The notes beneath the pieces were generated by a model. That model was not told where the DNA came from and searched no databases. It was given only the letters and a program-made list of their open reading frames with translations. A program made the translations under genes and the position numbers. A stretch of DNA of 64,000 bases, from positions 186,001 to 250,000 of the forward strand of contig NZ_JOAG01000004.1 in NCBI RefSeq assembly GCF_000725485.1, given 5' to 3'. Positions 30,911 through 38,624 of the stretch are shown here, in pieces (position 1 is the stretch's first letter; each line of letters opens with the position of its first letter). Source of the stretch: Nonomuraea candida (GTDB lineage: Bacteria; Actinomycetota; Actinomycetes; Streptosporangiales; Streptosporangiaceae).

Positions 30911-31971
30911 GCAGCCCGGTGGAAGACAGACTGCGAAAGGCTCTCGCCGATGCGGGGGCGACGGTGGACCCGAGCACGCTGAGGCCGCTGCGGGCCCCGG
31001 GCCGCAGGCGGCTCCGGGTGGATTTCCGGATGGTGACGGCGGCGGCGGCCGTGGTGGTCGTGGGGTCGGCGACCGCCATGCTGGTGAGCGGTGGCGCTGA
31101 CGGAGCCGGTGACGGGGATCGCGTGACGGCGGCGATGGCCACGGGCGTGTTCGGGCGGGATGACGCGGACATGACCGTGTTCCTGTGCACGGCGACGGCG
31201 GGGAAGGAGACGGGGTGCGAGGGGGTCGTCACCTCGGAGCAGCGGGAGAAGATCGAGCAGGTGCTGTCCGAGCAGGGCTCGCAAATCACCGCCGCCCAGT
31301 GGGTGAGCCAGGCCGACGCCTATGACGACTTCCGCAAGCGGTTCCCGCACCATCAAGAACTGCTGAACGAGGTCGAGAGCGCGGACCTGCCGCCGTCCTA
31401 CCGGCTGAAGCTCCGGCAGGGCGTCGATCGCCGGCAGGTGATGGGGGCCTTCCACGGCGTGGCCGGGGTGCTGACCGTCGTCGATCACGCTTCGGGCCCC
31501 TATGCCGAGGCGATGCCGCAGAGCGGGCAGAGGTGGGATGTCAGCGCCTTCCTGTGCAAGAAGGGGACCGCCTTGCCGGCGTGCGGCGGGCGGCGAGGCC
31601 AGGAAGGCGACGGCAGGAGCGCCAAGGGAGGGCAGGCCGCGACGTCCGCCCAGGTGAGGGCGATCGAGAAGCTGCTCCAGAAGATGCCTGAGGTGGCGGA
31701 GGTCGTCTTCGAGGACGAGGCGACCGCCTACGAGAACTTCAAGGAGGCGTTCAAGGACAACAAGACGCTCATGGAGGCGACTCGGGTGGAGGACATGCCC
31801 CACTCGTTCAGGATCAAACTGAAGGGCGATGCCGCGGTGCGGGAGGTGATCGACCGGCTCGCGCGTCAACCGGGCGTGGCCCAGGTCGTCAACAACCGCT
31901 GCGCGGTCGAACTGGCGACCGTATACGACGATTTCGGGTTGCAGCTGCCGGAAAAGAAGATGTGCCCCTGA
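30907..31971 (+). CDS. Membrane protein with two FtsX-ectodomain-like modules
   Basis: This is a 354-aa protein, ATG at 30907 coupled to the sigma factor. A cytoplasmic N terminus (about 40 aa) is followed by one helix FRMVTAAAAVVVVGSATAML. Two related extracellular modules follow, about 85-195 and 205-335, each starting VFLC or AFLC with a second Cys, then a run like EQVLSEQGSQITAAQWVS or LLQKMPEVAEVVFEDEATA, then YENFKEAFKD or YDDFRKRFPH, LPPSYRLKL or MPHSFRIKL, and PGV-x-x-VV. This is the FtsX extracellular domain pattern, without the FtsX permease. It could sense envelope state for the sigma factor, as an unusual anti-sigma partner; this is inference. Confidence 0.8.
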   Translation: MSSPVEDRLRKALADAGATVDPSTLRPLRAPGRRRLRVDFRMVTAAAAVVVVGSATAMLVSGGADGAGDGDRVTAAMATGVFGRDDADMTVFLCTATAGKETGCEGVVTSEQREKIEQVLSEQGSQITAAQWVSQADAYDDFRKRFPHHQELLNEVESADLPPSYRLKLRQGVDRRQVMGAFHGVAGVLTVVDHASGPYAEAMPQSGQRWDVSAFLCKKGTALPACGGRRGQEGDGRSAKGGQAATSAQVRAIEKLLQKMPEVAEVVFEDEATAYENFKEAFKDNKTLMEATRVEDMPHSFRIKLKGDAAVREVIDRLARQPGVAQVVNNRCAVELATVYDDFGLQLPEKKMCP

Positions 31972-32089
31972 GGCGGGTGGCCGTGCGACATCCACGTGCC
32001 CGCCCTGACGTCGGGCGTTCGTGCGCGCGTAATCTGGCAATGAAGGCCGTACGTATCCCCCTAGGCCGTCAGGAGGCGAGCTCGAGCCC

Positions 32090-32935
32090 ATGGGAATGAT
32101 CATGGCCGTGAGCTTCACCCGTTACGGGAGGCTCTACTACCTCGATCCCGGCGGGCACAGCCCCAAAGTGGGCGACAAGGTGCTCGTGCCGACCGACTCG
32201 GGTCCCGAGGTGGCGGAGTGCGTGTGGGCCCCGCAATACACGAGCGAGGACATCGACGGGCTGCCGGTGTGCGCGGGGCCGGCCGGGGAGGAACACCTGG
32301 CCCGGGACGAGTCGAACAAACGCCGCAGAGCGGAGGCCCGCAGCGTCTCCAAACGCCTGATCAAGCGGCACACGCTGCCGATGAAGGTCGTCGGCATCGA
32401 CTATCTCGACCAGGACAACGTCTACACCGTCTACTTCTCCGCGCCGCACCGGGTCGACTTCCGCGCCCTGGTGCGCGACCTGGCCCGCAACCTCCGGGCC
32501 AGGGTCGAGCTGCGGCAGATCGGGCCGAGGGACGAGGCGCGGCTCCAGGGCGGCATCGGCCCCTGCGGCCGTGACCTGTGCTGCGCCACGTTCCTGAAGG
32601 ACTTCGAGCCGGTCTCCGTACGCATGGCCAAGGACCAGGACCTCCCGGTCAACCCGCTGCGGATCGCCGGGGCGTGCGGGCGGCTCATGTGCTGCCTGAA
32701 GTACGAGCACCCGCTCTACCAGGAGTTCCGCGCCTCGGCGCCTCGGGTGGGGGCCAGCGTGGAGACGCCGCAGGGAGCCGGGACGGTGGTGGGGCACAAC
32801 GTGCCGTCCGACTCCGTGGTGGTACGGCTCAACGACGGGGGGCGGCGGTGCGCCTGCTCGAAGGCCAGCGTGTGCGCGCCACGGAAGGCGTACGACTCGA
32901 CGTACGGGGATGAGGCCGGCGGCGACGGGGCCTGA
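32090..32935 (+). CDS. ricT: RicT/PSP1 family protein (YaaT-like)
   Basis: This is a 281-aa protein, ATG at 32090 (ATGs at 32096 and 32102 are alternatives; AGGAGG lies farther upstream). The PSP1 domain includes FTRYGRLYYLDPG, VPTDSGPEVAECVW and KVVGIDYLDQDNVYTVYFSA. The conserved Cys clusters are GPCGRDLCCATFL and GACGRLMCCLKYEHP, which in RicT bind an iron-sulfur cluster with partners. In Bacillus the RicAFT complex affects RNA maturation and sporulation; its actinomycete role is unclear. Confidence 0.9.
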   Translation: MGMIMAVSFTRYGRLYYLDPGGHSPKVGDKVLVPTDSGPEVAECVWAPQYTSEDIDGLPVCAGPAGEEHLARDESNKRRRAEARSVSKRLIKRHTLPMKVVGIDYLDQDNVYTVYFSAPHRVDFRALVRDLARNLRARVELRQIGPRDEARLQGGIGPCGRDLCCATFLKDFEPVSVRMAKDQDLPVNPLRIAGACGRLMCCLKYEHPLYQEFRASAPRVGASVETPQGAGTVVGHNVPSDSVVVRLNDGGRRCACSKASVCAPRKAYDSTYGDEAGGDGA

Positions 32936-32962
32936 ACCGTCACCTTGTCCTTCGTTCCGGAT

Positions 32963-34750
32963 ATGCGTGAGTGGCCGGGGGTGGCGCGGGTGAGGCTGGG
33001 CAGGCGGGGGTCCCGGGCGGCGGTGGTGGCGGGCGCCGGTGCCGTCGCGTTGACGGTGGTGCTTTCGTCGACGGTGGTGCTCTCGGGGAACGCCGGGCCG
33101 TCGCAGGGCGGCCAGACGAGCGCCGGGCTGGGTGGCGGCAGGCCACCCGGCAGCGGGCTGCCTGGAGGCGGGCTGTCTGGAGGCGGGCAGCGTGGCGGTG
33201 AGCTGCCTGACGGTGAGCTGCTTGGCAATGAGCTGCTTGGCGGTGGGGCGGGAAGCGGCGGGCCGCCGGCTGGTGGTGCGCAGCCGGGTGGTGGCGGGCT
33301 GGGCTGGGTGGATTGCGGGGGTGGTTGGGAATGCGGGGCCTTGCGGGTGCCCCTGAACCATCGGGAGCCCACGGGGGAGTGGCTGGACATCGCGGTCATT
33401 CGGTTGCCGGCCGGCGGAGGCGAGGGGCGGCGGATCGGGTCTTTGGTGGTCAACCCTGGCGGGCCGGGCGCGTCCGGGGTGGACTACGTGCGGGCCGCCA
33501 GGGTGGTGCTGAGTGAGCGGGTACGCGAGCGGTTCGACGTCGTGGGGTTCGATCCCCGGGGCGTCGGCAGGTCGGCGCCCGTCGAGTGCCTGAGCGACGG
33601 GGAGCTCGACGCGTACCTCGCCCTTGACGGCAGCCCCGACTCGCCGGCGGAGCGGGCGGCGCTGGAGGCGGGGGCCAGGACGTTCGCGGAGGGGTGCCGG
33701 CGGCACTCGGGCCGGCTGCTGCCGCATGTGGGCACCGTGGACGTGGCACGAGACCTCGACCTGCTGCGGCGGGCGCTGGGGGAGCGGAGGCTGACCTACC
33801 TCGGCAAGTCGTACGGGACGTCGCTGGGCGCGGTGTACGCCGACCTCTTCCCCGGGCGGGTGCGAGCCATGGTGCTCGACGGCGCGCTCGACCCGGCCCT
33901 GCCACGGCTGCGGCTTAACGCGGAGCAGGCGGCGGGGTTCGAGGGGGCGTTGCGCGCGTACGTACGGGATTGTCTGACCCGGAAGGGGTGCCCGTTCGAG
34001 AGCCGCACGGTTCGTGGGGCGTTGGAGGAGGTGGGCGGGCTGCTCCGGCGTACGGACGGGCGGCCGCTGCGGGGGGACGGCGGGCGGAAGGTGACGCAGG
34101 CGACGGCCACGCTCGGGCTGCTCGCGCCGCTCTACGACCGCGCGCTGTGGCCGGGGCTCACGGAGAGCCTGCGCAGGGCTTTCCAGGGGGACGGGAGGCT
34201 CCTGATGCACGCCGCCGACCGGCTCACCGGACGGCGCGAGGACGGCACCTACTCCGGCCAGACCGAGGCCAACCTGGCCATCACCTGCATGGACGGCGCC
34301 TATCCGGCGGGCACGGCGGCGTACGGGAGAGGTGTGGAGAGAGCGCTCGGGCAGCACGCGGAGGGGGATCGCGGAAGAGGCGTGGAGAGAGACGCGGGGA
34401 GAGGAGTGGAGGGCGCGTTCGGGCGGGTGACGGAGGTCGGGGCGTACCTCGGGTGGTCGTCGTTGCCGTGCGCACACTGGCCCCACCCGCCGACGCTCGA
34501 AGCCCGTCCCCTGACCGCGGAAGGCGCGCCGCCGATCCTGGTCCTCGGCACCAGGCGCGACCCGGCCACACCGTACGCGTGGGCGCGGGCGCTGGCCGGG
34601 CAGTTGGCGTCGGGCGTGCTGCTCGGCTGGGAGGGCGACGGCCACACCGCGTACCGCAACGGCTCGGAGTGCGTGGACGAGGCGGTGGATCGGTACCTGG
34701 TGACAGGGGTGGCGCCGGACGATGGGACGATCTGTCCGGGCATCAGGTGA
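32963..34750 (+). CDS. Secreted alpha/beta hydrolase, tripeptidyl aminopeptidase-like (SlpD/E type)
   Basis: This is a 595-aa protein. ATG at 32963 is preferred to TTG at 32945. An N-terminal hydrophobic helix (AAVVAGAGAVALTVVLSST) is followed by a Gly/Leu/Pro linker of repeated GGG and ELLGNELLGGG units. The hydrolase domain has VNPGGPGASGVDYV (oxyanion), FDPRGVGRS, the nucleophile GKSYGTSLG, the acid LGTRRDPATP and His in GDGHTAYRNGS. This matches mycelium-associated actinomycete peptidases. A charged insert GRGVERALGQH, then GRGVERDAGRGVEGAFGR, at 34321-34431 is repeat-encoded and unusual for the family. Confidence 0.88.
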   Translation: MREWPGVARVRLGRRGSRAAVVAGAGAVALTVVLSSTVVLSGNAGPSQGGQTSAGLGGGRPPGSGLPGGGLSGGGQRGGELPDGELLGNELLGGGAGSGGPPAGGAQPGGGGLGWVDCGGGWECGALRVPLNHREPTGEWLDIAVIRLPAGGGEGRRIGSLVVNPGGPGASGVDYVRAARVVLSERVRERFDVVGFDPRGVGRSAPVECLSDGELDAYLALDGSPDSPAERAALEAGARTFAEGCRRHSGRLLPHVGTVDVARDLDLLRRALGERRLTYLGKSYGTSLGAVYADLFPGRVRAMVLDGALDPALPRLRLNAEQAAGFEGALRAYVRDCLTRKGCPFESRTVRGALEEVGGLLRRTDGRPLRGDGGRKVTQATATLGLLAPLYDRALWPGLTESLRRAFQGDGRLLMHAADRLTGRREDGTYSGQTEANLAITCMDGAYPAGTAAYGRGVERALGQHAEGDRGRGVERDAGRGVEGAFGRVTEVGAYLGWSSLPCAHWPHPPTLEARPLTAEGAPPILVLGTRRDPATPYAWARALAGQLASGVLLGWEGDGHTAYRNGSECVDEAVDRYLVTGVAPDDGTICPGIR

Positions 34751-34808
34751 TCGATAGGAGCGAGAACCCCTCGGGCTCCTGTAGACTCTTGCACGCTGCA
34801 GAACGCAC

Positions 34809-34885
34809 GCCGCCTTAGCTCAGTCGGCCAGAGCACTTCACTCGTAATGAAGGGGTCTGGGGTTCGAATCCCCAAGGCGGCTCCA
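34809..34885 (+). tRNA. tRNA-Thr (anticodon CGT)
   Basis: GCCGCCT (34809-34815) pairs with AGGCGGC (34875-34881); discriminator T and encoded CCA (34883-34885) follow. The D arm is TAGCTCAGTCGGCCAGAGC. The anticodon stem CTTCA/TGAAG encloses CTCGTAA with anticodon CGT. The T arm is GGGGTTCGAATCCCC. It reads ACG codons, common in GC-rich genomes. Confidence 0.95.
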
Positions 34886-34888
34886 GCA

Positions 34889-34923
34889 AAAGGTCCTTCT
34901 GGATGAGATTCAGAAGGACCTTT
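34889..34923 (+). terminator. Terminator of tRNA-Thr
   Basis: AAAGGTCCTTCTG (34889-34901) and CAGAAGGACCTTT (34911-34923) form a perfect 13-bp stem with a 9-nt loop, ending in TTT, 3 nt after the tRNA CCA. The symmetric A/T ends could let it work in both directions. Confidence 0.85.
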
Positions 34924-35119
34924 GTGCATCCAGCAGCCAGAGGAAGCCACAGCCGCCTGCGCGAGCAGCGTTCCCCTCGCAAGGGCCGGGCCTCCTCGTA
35001 GGCCCTCAGGGTCTCTCTGAGCTTCTCCTCGCCTTGGTCGGACGCGGATCGCGCACCGATCAGGTTTGCGCGCCGTGTCCGTCTGTACGTGTGAGATCCC
35101 CTCACAGGAGGCTGACACG

Positions 35120-35704
35120 ATGCGGAAACTGATCTTCGGCATGAACGTGACCCTGGACGGCTACATCGCCGCCACCGGCGACGACATCGGCTGGAGCGGG
35201 GGAGAGGGGCCGGACTCCTCGTCGAGCGCCGAGTTGTTCCAGTGGTGGTCCGACCAGATGCGGGGCAGCGAACTGTCGCTGTACGGGCGCAAGTTGTGGG
35301 AGACCATGAGCTCCCACTGGCCGACCGGCGACCAGCGGCCCGACGCCACCCCGGCGGAGATCGAGTTCGCGCGCCTCTGGCGGGACATGCCCAAGGTGGT
35401 GTTCTCGTCGACGATCGACAAGGTCGATTGGAACACCCGCCTGGTCACCGGCGACGCGGTCGCCGAGATCGCCCGGCTCAAGGCCGAGGACGGCGGTCGG
35501 ATGGACATCGGCGGCGCGACGCTCGCCGGGGCGGCCATGCGGGCCGGGCTGATCGACGAGTACGCGCTGGTCACCTTGCCGGTCCTGGTGGGCGGCGGCA
35601 CGCCGTTCTTCACCGCGCTGGACAGCTGGGTGAACCTGAAGCTGGTCGAGACGCGGACCTTTCCCGGCGGCGTGGTGCTGACCCGATACGAGACGAGGCG
35701 ATGA
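35120..35704 (+). CDS. Dihydrofolate reductase/RibD-C family reductase
   Basis: This is a 194-aa protein, ATG at 35120 with AGGAGG 9 nt upstream. RKLIFGMNVTLDGYIAATGD, SLYGRKLWETM, PKVVFSSTIDKVDWN and RMDIGGATLAGAAMRAGLID are the YyaP/YwjB-type DHFR-like features, NADPH-binding. Such stand-alone proteins have no settled substrate. It is monocistronic with the tRNA-Thr terminator before it. Confidence 0.88.
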   Translation: MRKLIFGMNVTLDGYIAATGDDIGWSGGEGPDSSSSAELFQWWSDQMRGSELSLYGRKLWETMSSHWPTGDQRPDATPAEIEFARLWRDMPKVVFSSTIDKVDWNTRLVTGDAVAEIARLKAEDGGRMDIGGATLAGAAMRAGLIDEYALVTLPVLVGGGTPFFTALDSWVNLKLVETRTFPGGVVLTRYETRR

Positions 35705-35754
35705 GCACGGGGCGAATGCTCGGCTCGTAGGGCCAGGCCGAGTGCCTTCCTGGC

Positions 35755-35808
35755 GTGCTCACCGTGCTCACCGTGCTCACCGTGCTCACCGTGCTCACCG
35801 TGCTCACC
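35755..35808. repeat. Six tandem copies of GTGCTCACC
   Basis: Six exact 9-bp units lie between the DHFR-like gene and the convergent sigma-factor gene. Reading frames through it give Val-Leu-Thr or Thr-Val-Ser repeats but no gene. It could be a variable-number tract. Confidence 0.9.
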
Positions 35809-35844
35809 GTGCGCCGGGCTCGTCGTCGATGGGGACCTGTCCGA

Positions 35845-36852
35845 TCACAGTGTCGCGGGCAGGTCCAGCCATGGTTTGTCCCTGGCGTCGAATCCGGTGA
35901 GCTCGGCGATCTTCCCGTCGACGATGTGCAGGACCGCGATGGTGAACAAACGGTGTTCCGGGTCGTCGGGGGCGCGGAGGTACAGTGCGGCGGCAGGCAT
36001 GCGGTTGACCGTCGTGGCGATGCAGCGCCAGTCGTCGTAGCCGCGCTGGAAGAGCCCGCTGGAGACCCAGCCGTCCATCGCGTCCTTTGCCGTGACGACC
36101 AAGGTGCCCGGATCGGGCAGCATCGTGAAGCGCAGGTCGTCGCGCAGCAGGGCCATCAGCCCCTCGACGTCGTTGCGCTCATGGGCGTCGATATACGACT
36201 TCACCACGTCGCGCTCGTCATCCGACAGCTCGTGCGTGGCAGGGCGCCGCCAGTCGAGGCGGCGGCCGGGCAACTGCTCGCGCATCGTCACGCGCGCCCG
36301 CTGCAGTGCGCTGGTCACCGATGCGACGGTCAGATCGAGGACGTCGGCGGCCTTCGGCGCCGGCCAGCCGAGGACGTCGCGCAGGATGAACACCGCCCGC
36401 TGCCGCGGCGGCAGATGCTGGACGGTGACGATGAACGCCAGCTCGACCGTCTCCCGGGCCACCACCGATTCCTGCGGATCCTCCGGGAGCATCCGGTCCG
36501 GGTAGGGCTGCAGGTATTGAACTTCCGAGCCCGCTCCCGGCAGCTCGGCGGGCACGGGTGTGCGGCCGTTGCGCTTCTCCAGGAAGTCGAGGCAGGCGTT
36601 CGTCGCAATCCGGTACAGCCAGGTTCGCAGCGCGGCGTGGCCCTTGAACGACTGCCGCTTGTTCCACACCCGCAGGAACGTCTCCTGCGTCATGTCCTGG
36701 GCGTCCTCGTAGTTCGCGAGCATCCGGTAGCAGTGCACCTGCAGCTCACGCCGGTAGGGCTCCGTGATGAGCGCGAACTGTCCTGCGTCATTCGAGCGGG
36801 CCGCCGCGATGAACGCGGTGTCGTCGTCGCCTGGCAGTCTGGCGTCGGTCAT
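35845..36852 (-). CDS. SigG/SigJ-type ECF sigma factor with SnoaL-like C-terminal domain
   Basis: This is a 335-aa protein, ATG at 36852 with GGAAGGA upstream (longer frame to 36936 rejected). Region 2 is FALITEPYRRELQVHCYRML, then EDAQDMTQETFLRVW; region 4 is HLPPRQRAVFILRDVLGW, then ADVLDLTVASVTSALQRAR. From about residue 210 a SnoaL-type domain follows (YIDAHERNDVEGLMALLRD, FTIAVLHIVDGKIAELTGF). In this class the C-terminal domain modulates sigma activity without a separate anti-sigma factor. No linked partner gene is seen. Confidence 0.9.
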   Translation of the reverse strand: MTDARLPGDDDTAFIAAARSNDAGQFALITEPYRRELQVHCYRMLANYEDAQDMTQETFLRVWNKRQSFKGHAALRTWLYRIATNACLDFLEKRNGRTPVPAELPGAGSEVQYLQPYPDRMLPEDPQESVVARETVELAFIVTVQHLPPRQRAVFILRDVLGWPAPKAADVLDLTVASVTSALQRARVTMREQLPGRRLDWRRPATHELSDDERDVVKSYIDAHERNDVEGLMALLRDDLRFTMLPDPGTLVVTAKDAMDGWVSSGLFQRGYDDWRCIATTVNRMPAAALYLRAPDDPEHRLFTIAVLHIVDGKIAELTGFDARDKPWLDLPATL

Positions 36853-37287
36853 GGTCGTCAATCCTTCCGCAGGTGGCGAGGGGGCTACCAGAACTGACGA
36901 CGTGGCGGAGTATTTCTGAGCGGTGAAGCCGTTCACACCCGGGCCGTTCGTCAGGCCGGGTGGGTCCGGCCGAGCGAGTCAGGCCGGGTGGGTCAGGCCG
37001 GGTGGGTCGGGTCGGGTGGGTCGGGTCGGGTGGGTCGGGTCGGTTCAGGGGACGAGACTGGGGACGTGTCCGGGGAGCGGGGGGCAGGGCGCGCCGGACA
37101 CCGGTGGTCATGGCGCCGAGCTCGGCGGGAGTGCAGCGCCCCTCGGTGCGGTGAGTTCACCGGTGGGAGAGGTACTCGGTGCCGCCCGCTTCCTGGCTTC
37201 CCCGTTCCAGCCTGCGGATCCTTTGTCGACGACCACAGGGTGTGTGAGAGCCTGCCCCTTCTGGTCGCCGGAAAGGGAAGGCTGTGC
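36853..37287. other. Non-coding gap with GGGTGGGTC tandem repeats
   Basis: 36951-37046 holds two TCAGGCCGGGTGGGTC units and a run of GGGTCGGGTGGGTC units. One strand is strongly G-rich with GGG runs, so it can form quadruplex-like structures. The remaining bases contain the SD (GGGAAGG) of the 37288 gene and no gene of their own. Confidence 0.6.
36951..37046 (+). repeat. G-rich tandem repeat
   Basis: Units of 14-16 bp (GGCCGGGTGGGTC, GGGTCGGGTGGGTC) repeat with small changes, giving more than ten GGG runs on the plus strand between divergent genes. Confidence 0.8.
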
Positions 37288-37899
37288 GTGGATACTCGGG
37301 AGCGTCTTTTCGACCTGTTGGTCTCGTACGAGGAGTCGGTCGGCGACGGGTTCGTGGCGGCCTGGGCCGAAGGGCTGGAGGTCGAGGAGGTCGCGCGGCG
37401 GATCGGGGCCGAGGCGAGTACGGCGACTCCGTGCACCTTCGAGGACTACGCCGTGGGGCTGGAGGAGTCCCATCGTGATCTGGACGGGGTCGTTCTCGTG
37501 CGGCAGGTCGGGAACTGGGTGCAGGTTCTGCAGCCCTACATGAACCAGGTCTGGGACGGTGCCGTGTTGCGGGCGTTGTCGGAGGGCGGGGGCAGGGCGT
37601 TGCACGTGGGGTGGCACGCGCACATCGACGCACGGCTCAGGTACGCGATCGGCGGGCGCATCGTGGCGAGCATGCCGCTGACGATGGGTGACGTTCCCGA
37701 GGAGCTGGAGCCGTACGCGGAGGGGCTGCGGTTCGGGCTGGAGGATCCGACGGATCCGGAGTGCGTGAATCCCGACGACCCGATCACCGAGAGCGAGAGC
37801 ATCAGTTCGGCGCTGGTGGTCGCGGGGCGGATCACCGGGCACGAGCTCAGCGACGAGTCGCTGCTCTCCACCCACACCCGGTACGTGATCCGCGGCTGA
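37288..37899 (+). CDS. DUF6461-like protein
   Basis: This is a 203-aa protein, GTG at 37288 with GGGAAGG upstream; longer frames run through the G-rich repeat and are rejected. Features: CTFEDYAVGLEESHRDLDG, VVLVRQVGNWVQVLQPY, GGGRALHVGWHAHIDARLRYA and GGRIVASMPLT, the pattern of actinomycete DUF6461 proteins. It is soluble and acidic, function unknown. The family call rests on memory of the pattern. Confidence 0.65.
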   Translation: MDTRERLFDLLVSYEESVGDGFVAAWAEGLEVEEVARRIGAEASTATPCTFEDYAVGLEESHRDLDGVVLVRQVGNWVQVLQPYMNQVWDGAVLRALSEGGGRALHVGWHAHIDARLRYAIGGRIVASMPLTMGDVPEELEPYAEGLRFGLEDPTDPECVNPDDPITESESISSALVVAGRITGHELSDESLLSTHTRYVIRG

Positions 37900-38041
37900 C
37901 ACGACTGCGGTCCCCCCTTGCCGGAGAGGCCGCGCTCGCCTTTCTGCGGGAGGGGGCGGGCGTCCTCTGAGGGTGGGGGCCCTTGCGTGACTGCTCTGGA
38001 TGGATTAGGACAGTTTCCTATCTATTAAGGAGTTGAGGCGG

Positions 38042-38563
38042 GTGCGCGCGCTCTTGGCACTCCTCGGGCTCCTGCTGGCCGCCGCATGCGGGCAGGCGGA
38101 GCCCGAATCGCCGGTGAACGCCGATGACGTGATGTTCGTGCAGATGATGGTGCAGCACCACCGGCAGGGCATCGAGATCGCCAGGGTGGGCACGTCCCGG
38201 GCGAAGAATCCCGAGGTCAAGACGTTGACCGCGGCCATCGCGAGCACCCAGCAGAGCGAGGTCGAGATGATGCTGCGCTGGCTGCACTCCTGGGACCAGC
38301 CGCTCACGCCTCCCACGGGTGCGCACGACCACCACGGCGGGATGCCGGAGACGGACGTCAAGCGCATCCAGGCGCTGCGGGAGTCGAAGAACTTCGAGTA
38401 CGACCTGCTCAACCTGCTGATCGCGCACCAGGACGACGCCGCGCAGATGGCGGCGGCGGAGGTGGCGGGCGGCGCGAACCCGGCGGTCCAGCAGTGGGCT
38501 TCGCAGGTGCAGAGCTCTCGTAAGGGGCAGATCGAGATGATGCTGGATCTGCTCAAGGGCTGA
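38042..38563 (+). CDS. DUF305 lipoprotein
   Basis: This is a 173-aa protein. GTG at 38042 is chosen because AAGGAG lies 9 nt upstream; TTG at 38033 is too close to it. The signal ALLALLGLLLAAAC gives a lipobox ending at Cys. The DUF305 domain has MFVQMMVQHHRQGIEIARVG, STQQSEVEMMLRWLHSW, then HDHHGGMP and LLIAHQDDAAQMA, rich in Met and His, consistent with metal binding outside the cell. Its exact role is unknown. Confidence 0.9.
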   Translation: MRALLALLGLLLAAACGQAEPESPVNADDVMFVQMMVQHHRQGIEIARVGTSRAKNPEVKTLTAAIASTQQSEVEMMLRWLHSWDQPLTPPTGAHDHHGGMPETDVKRIQALRESKNFEYDLLNLLIAHQDDAAQMAAAEVAGGANPAVQQWASQVQSSRKGQIEMMLDLLKG

Positions 38564-38624
38564 GGCGAGAGGCTGATTCGGCGATACGGAAATAATGGTT
38601 GAAATCCGGCCATAATTAGGCGCC

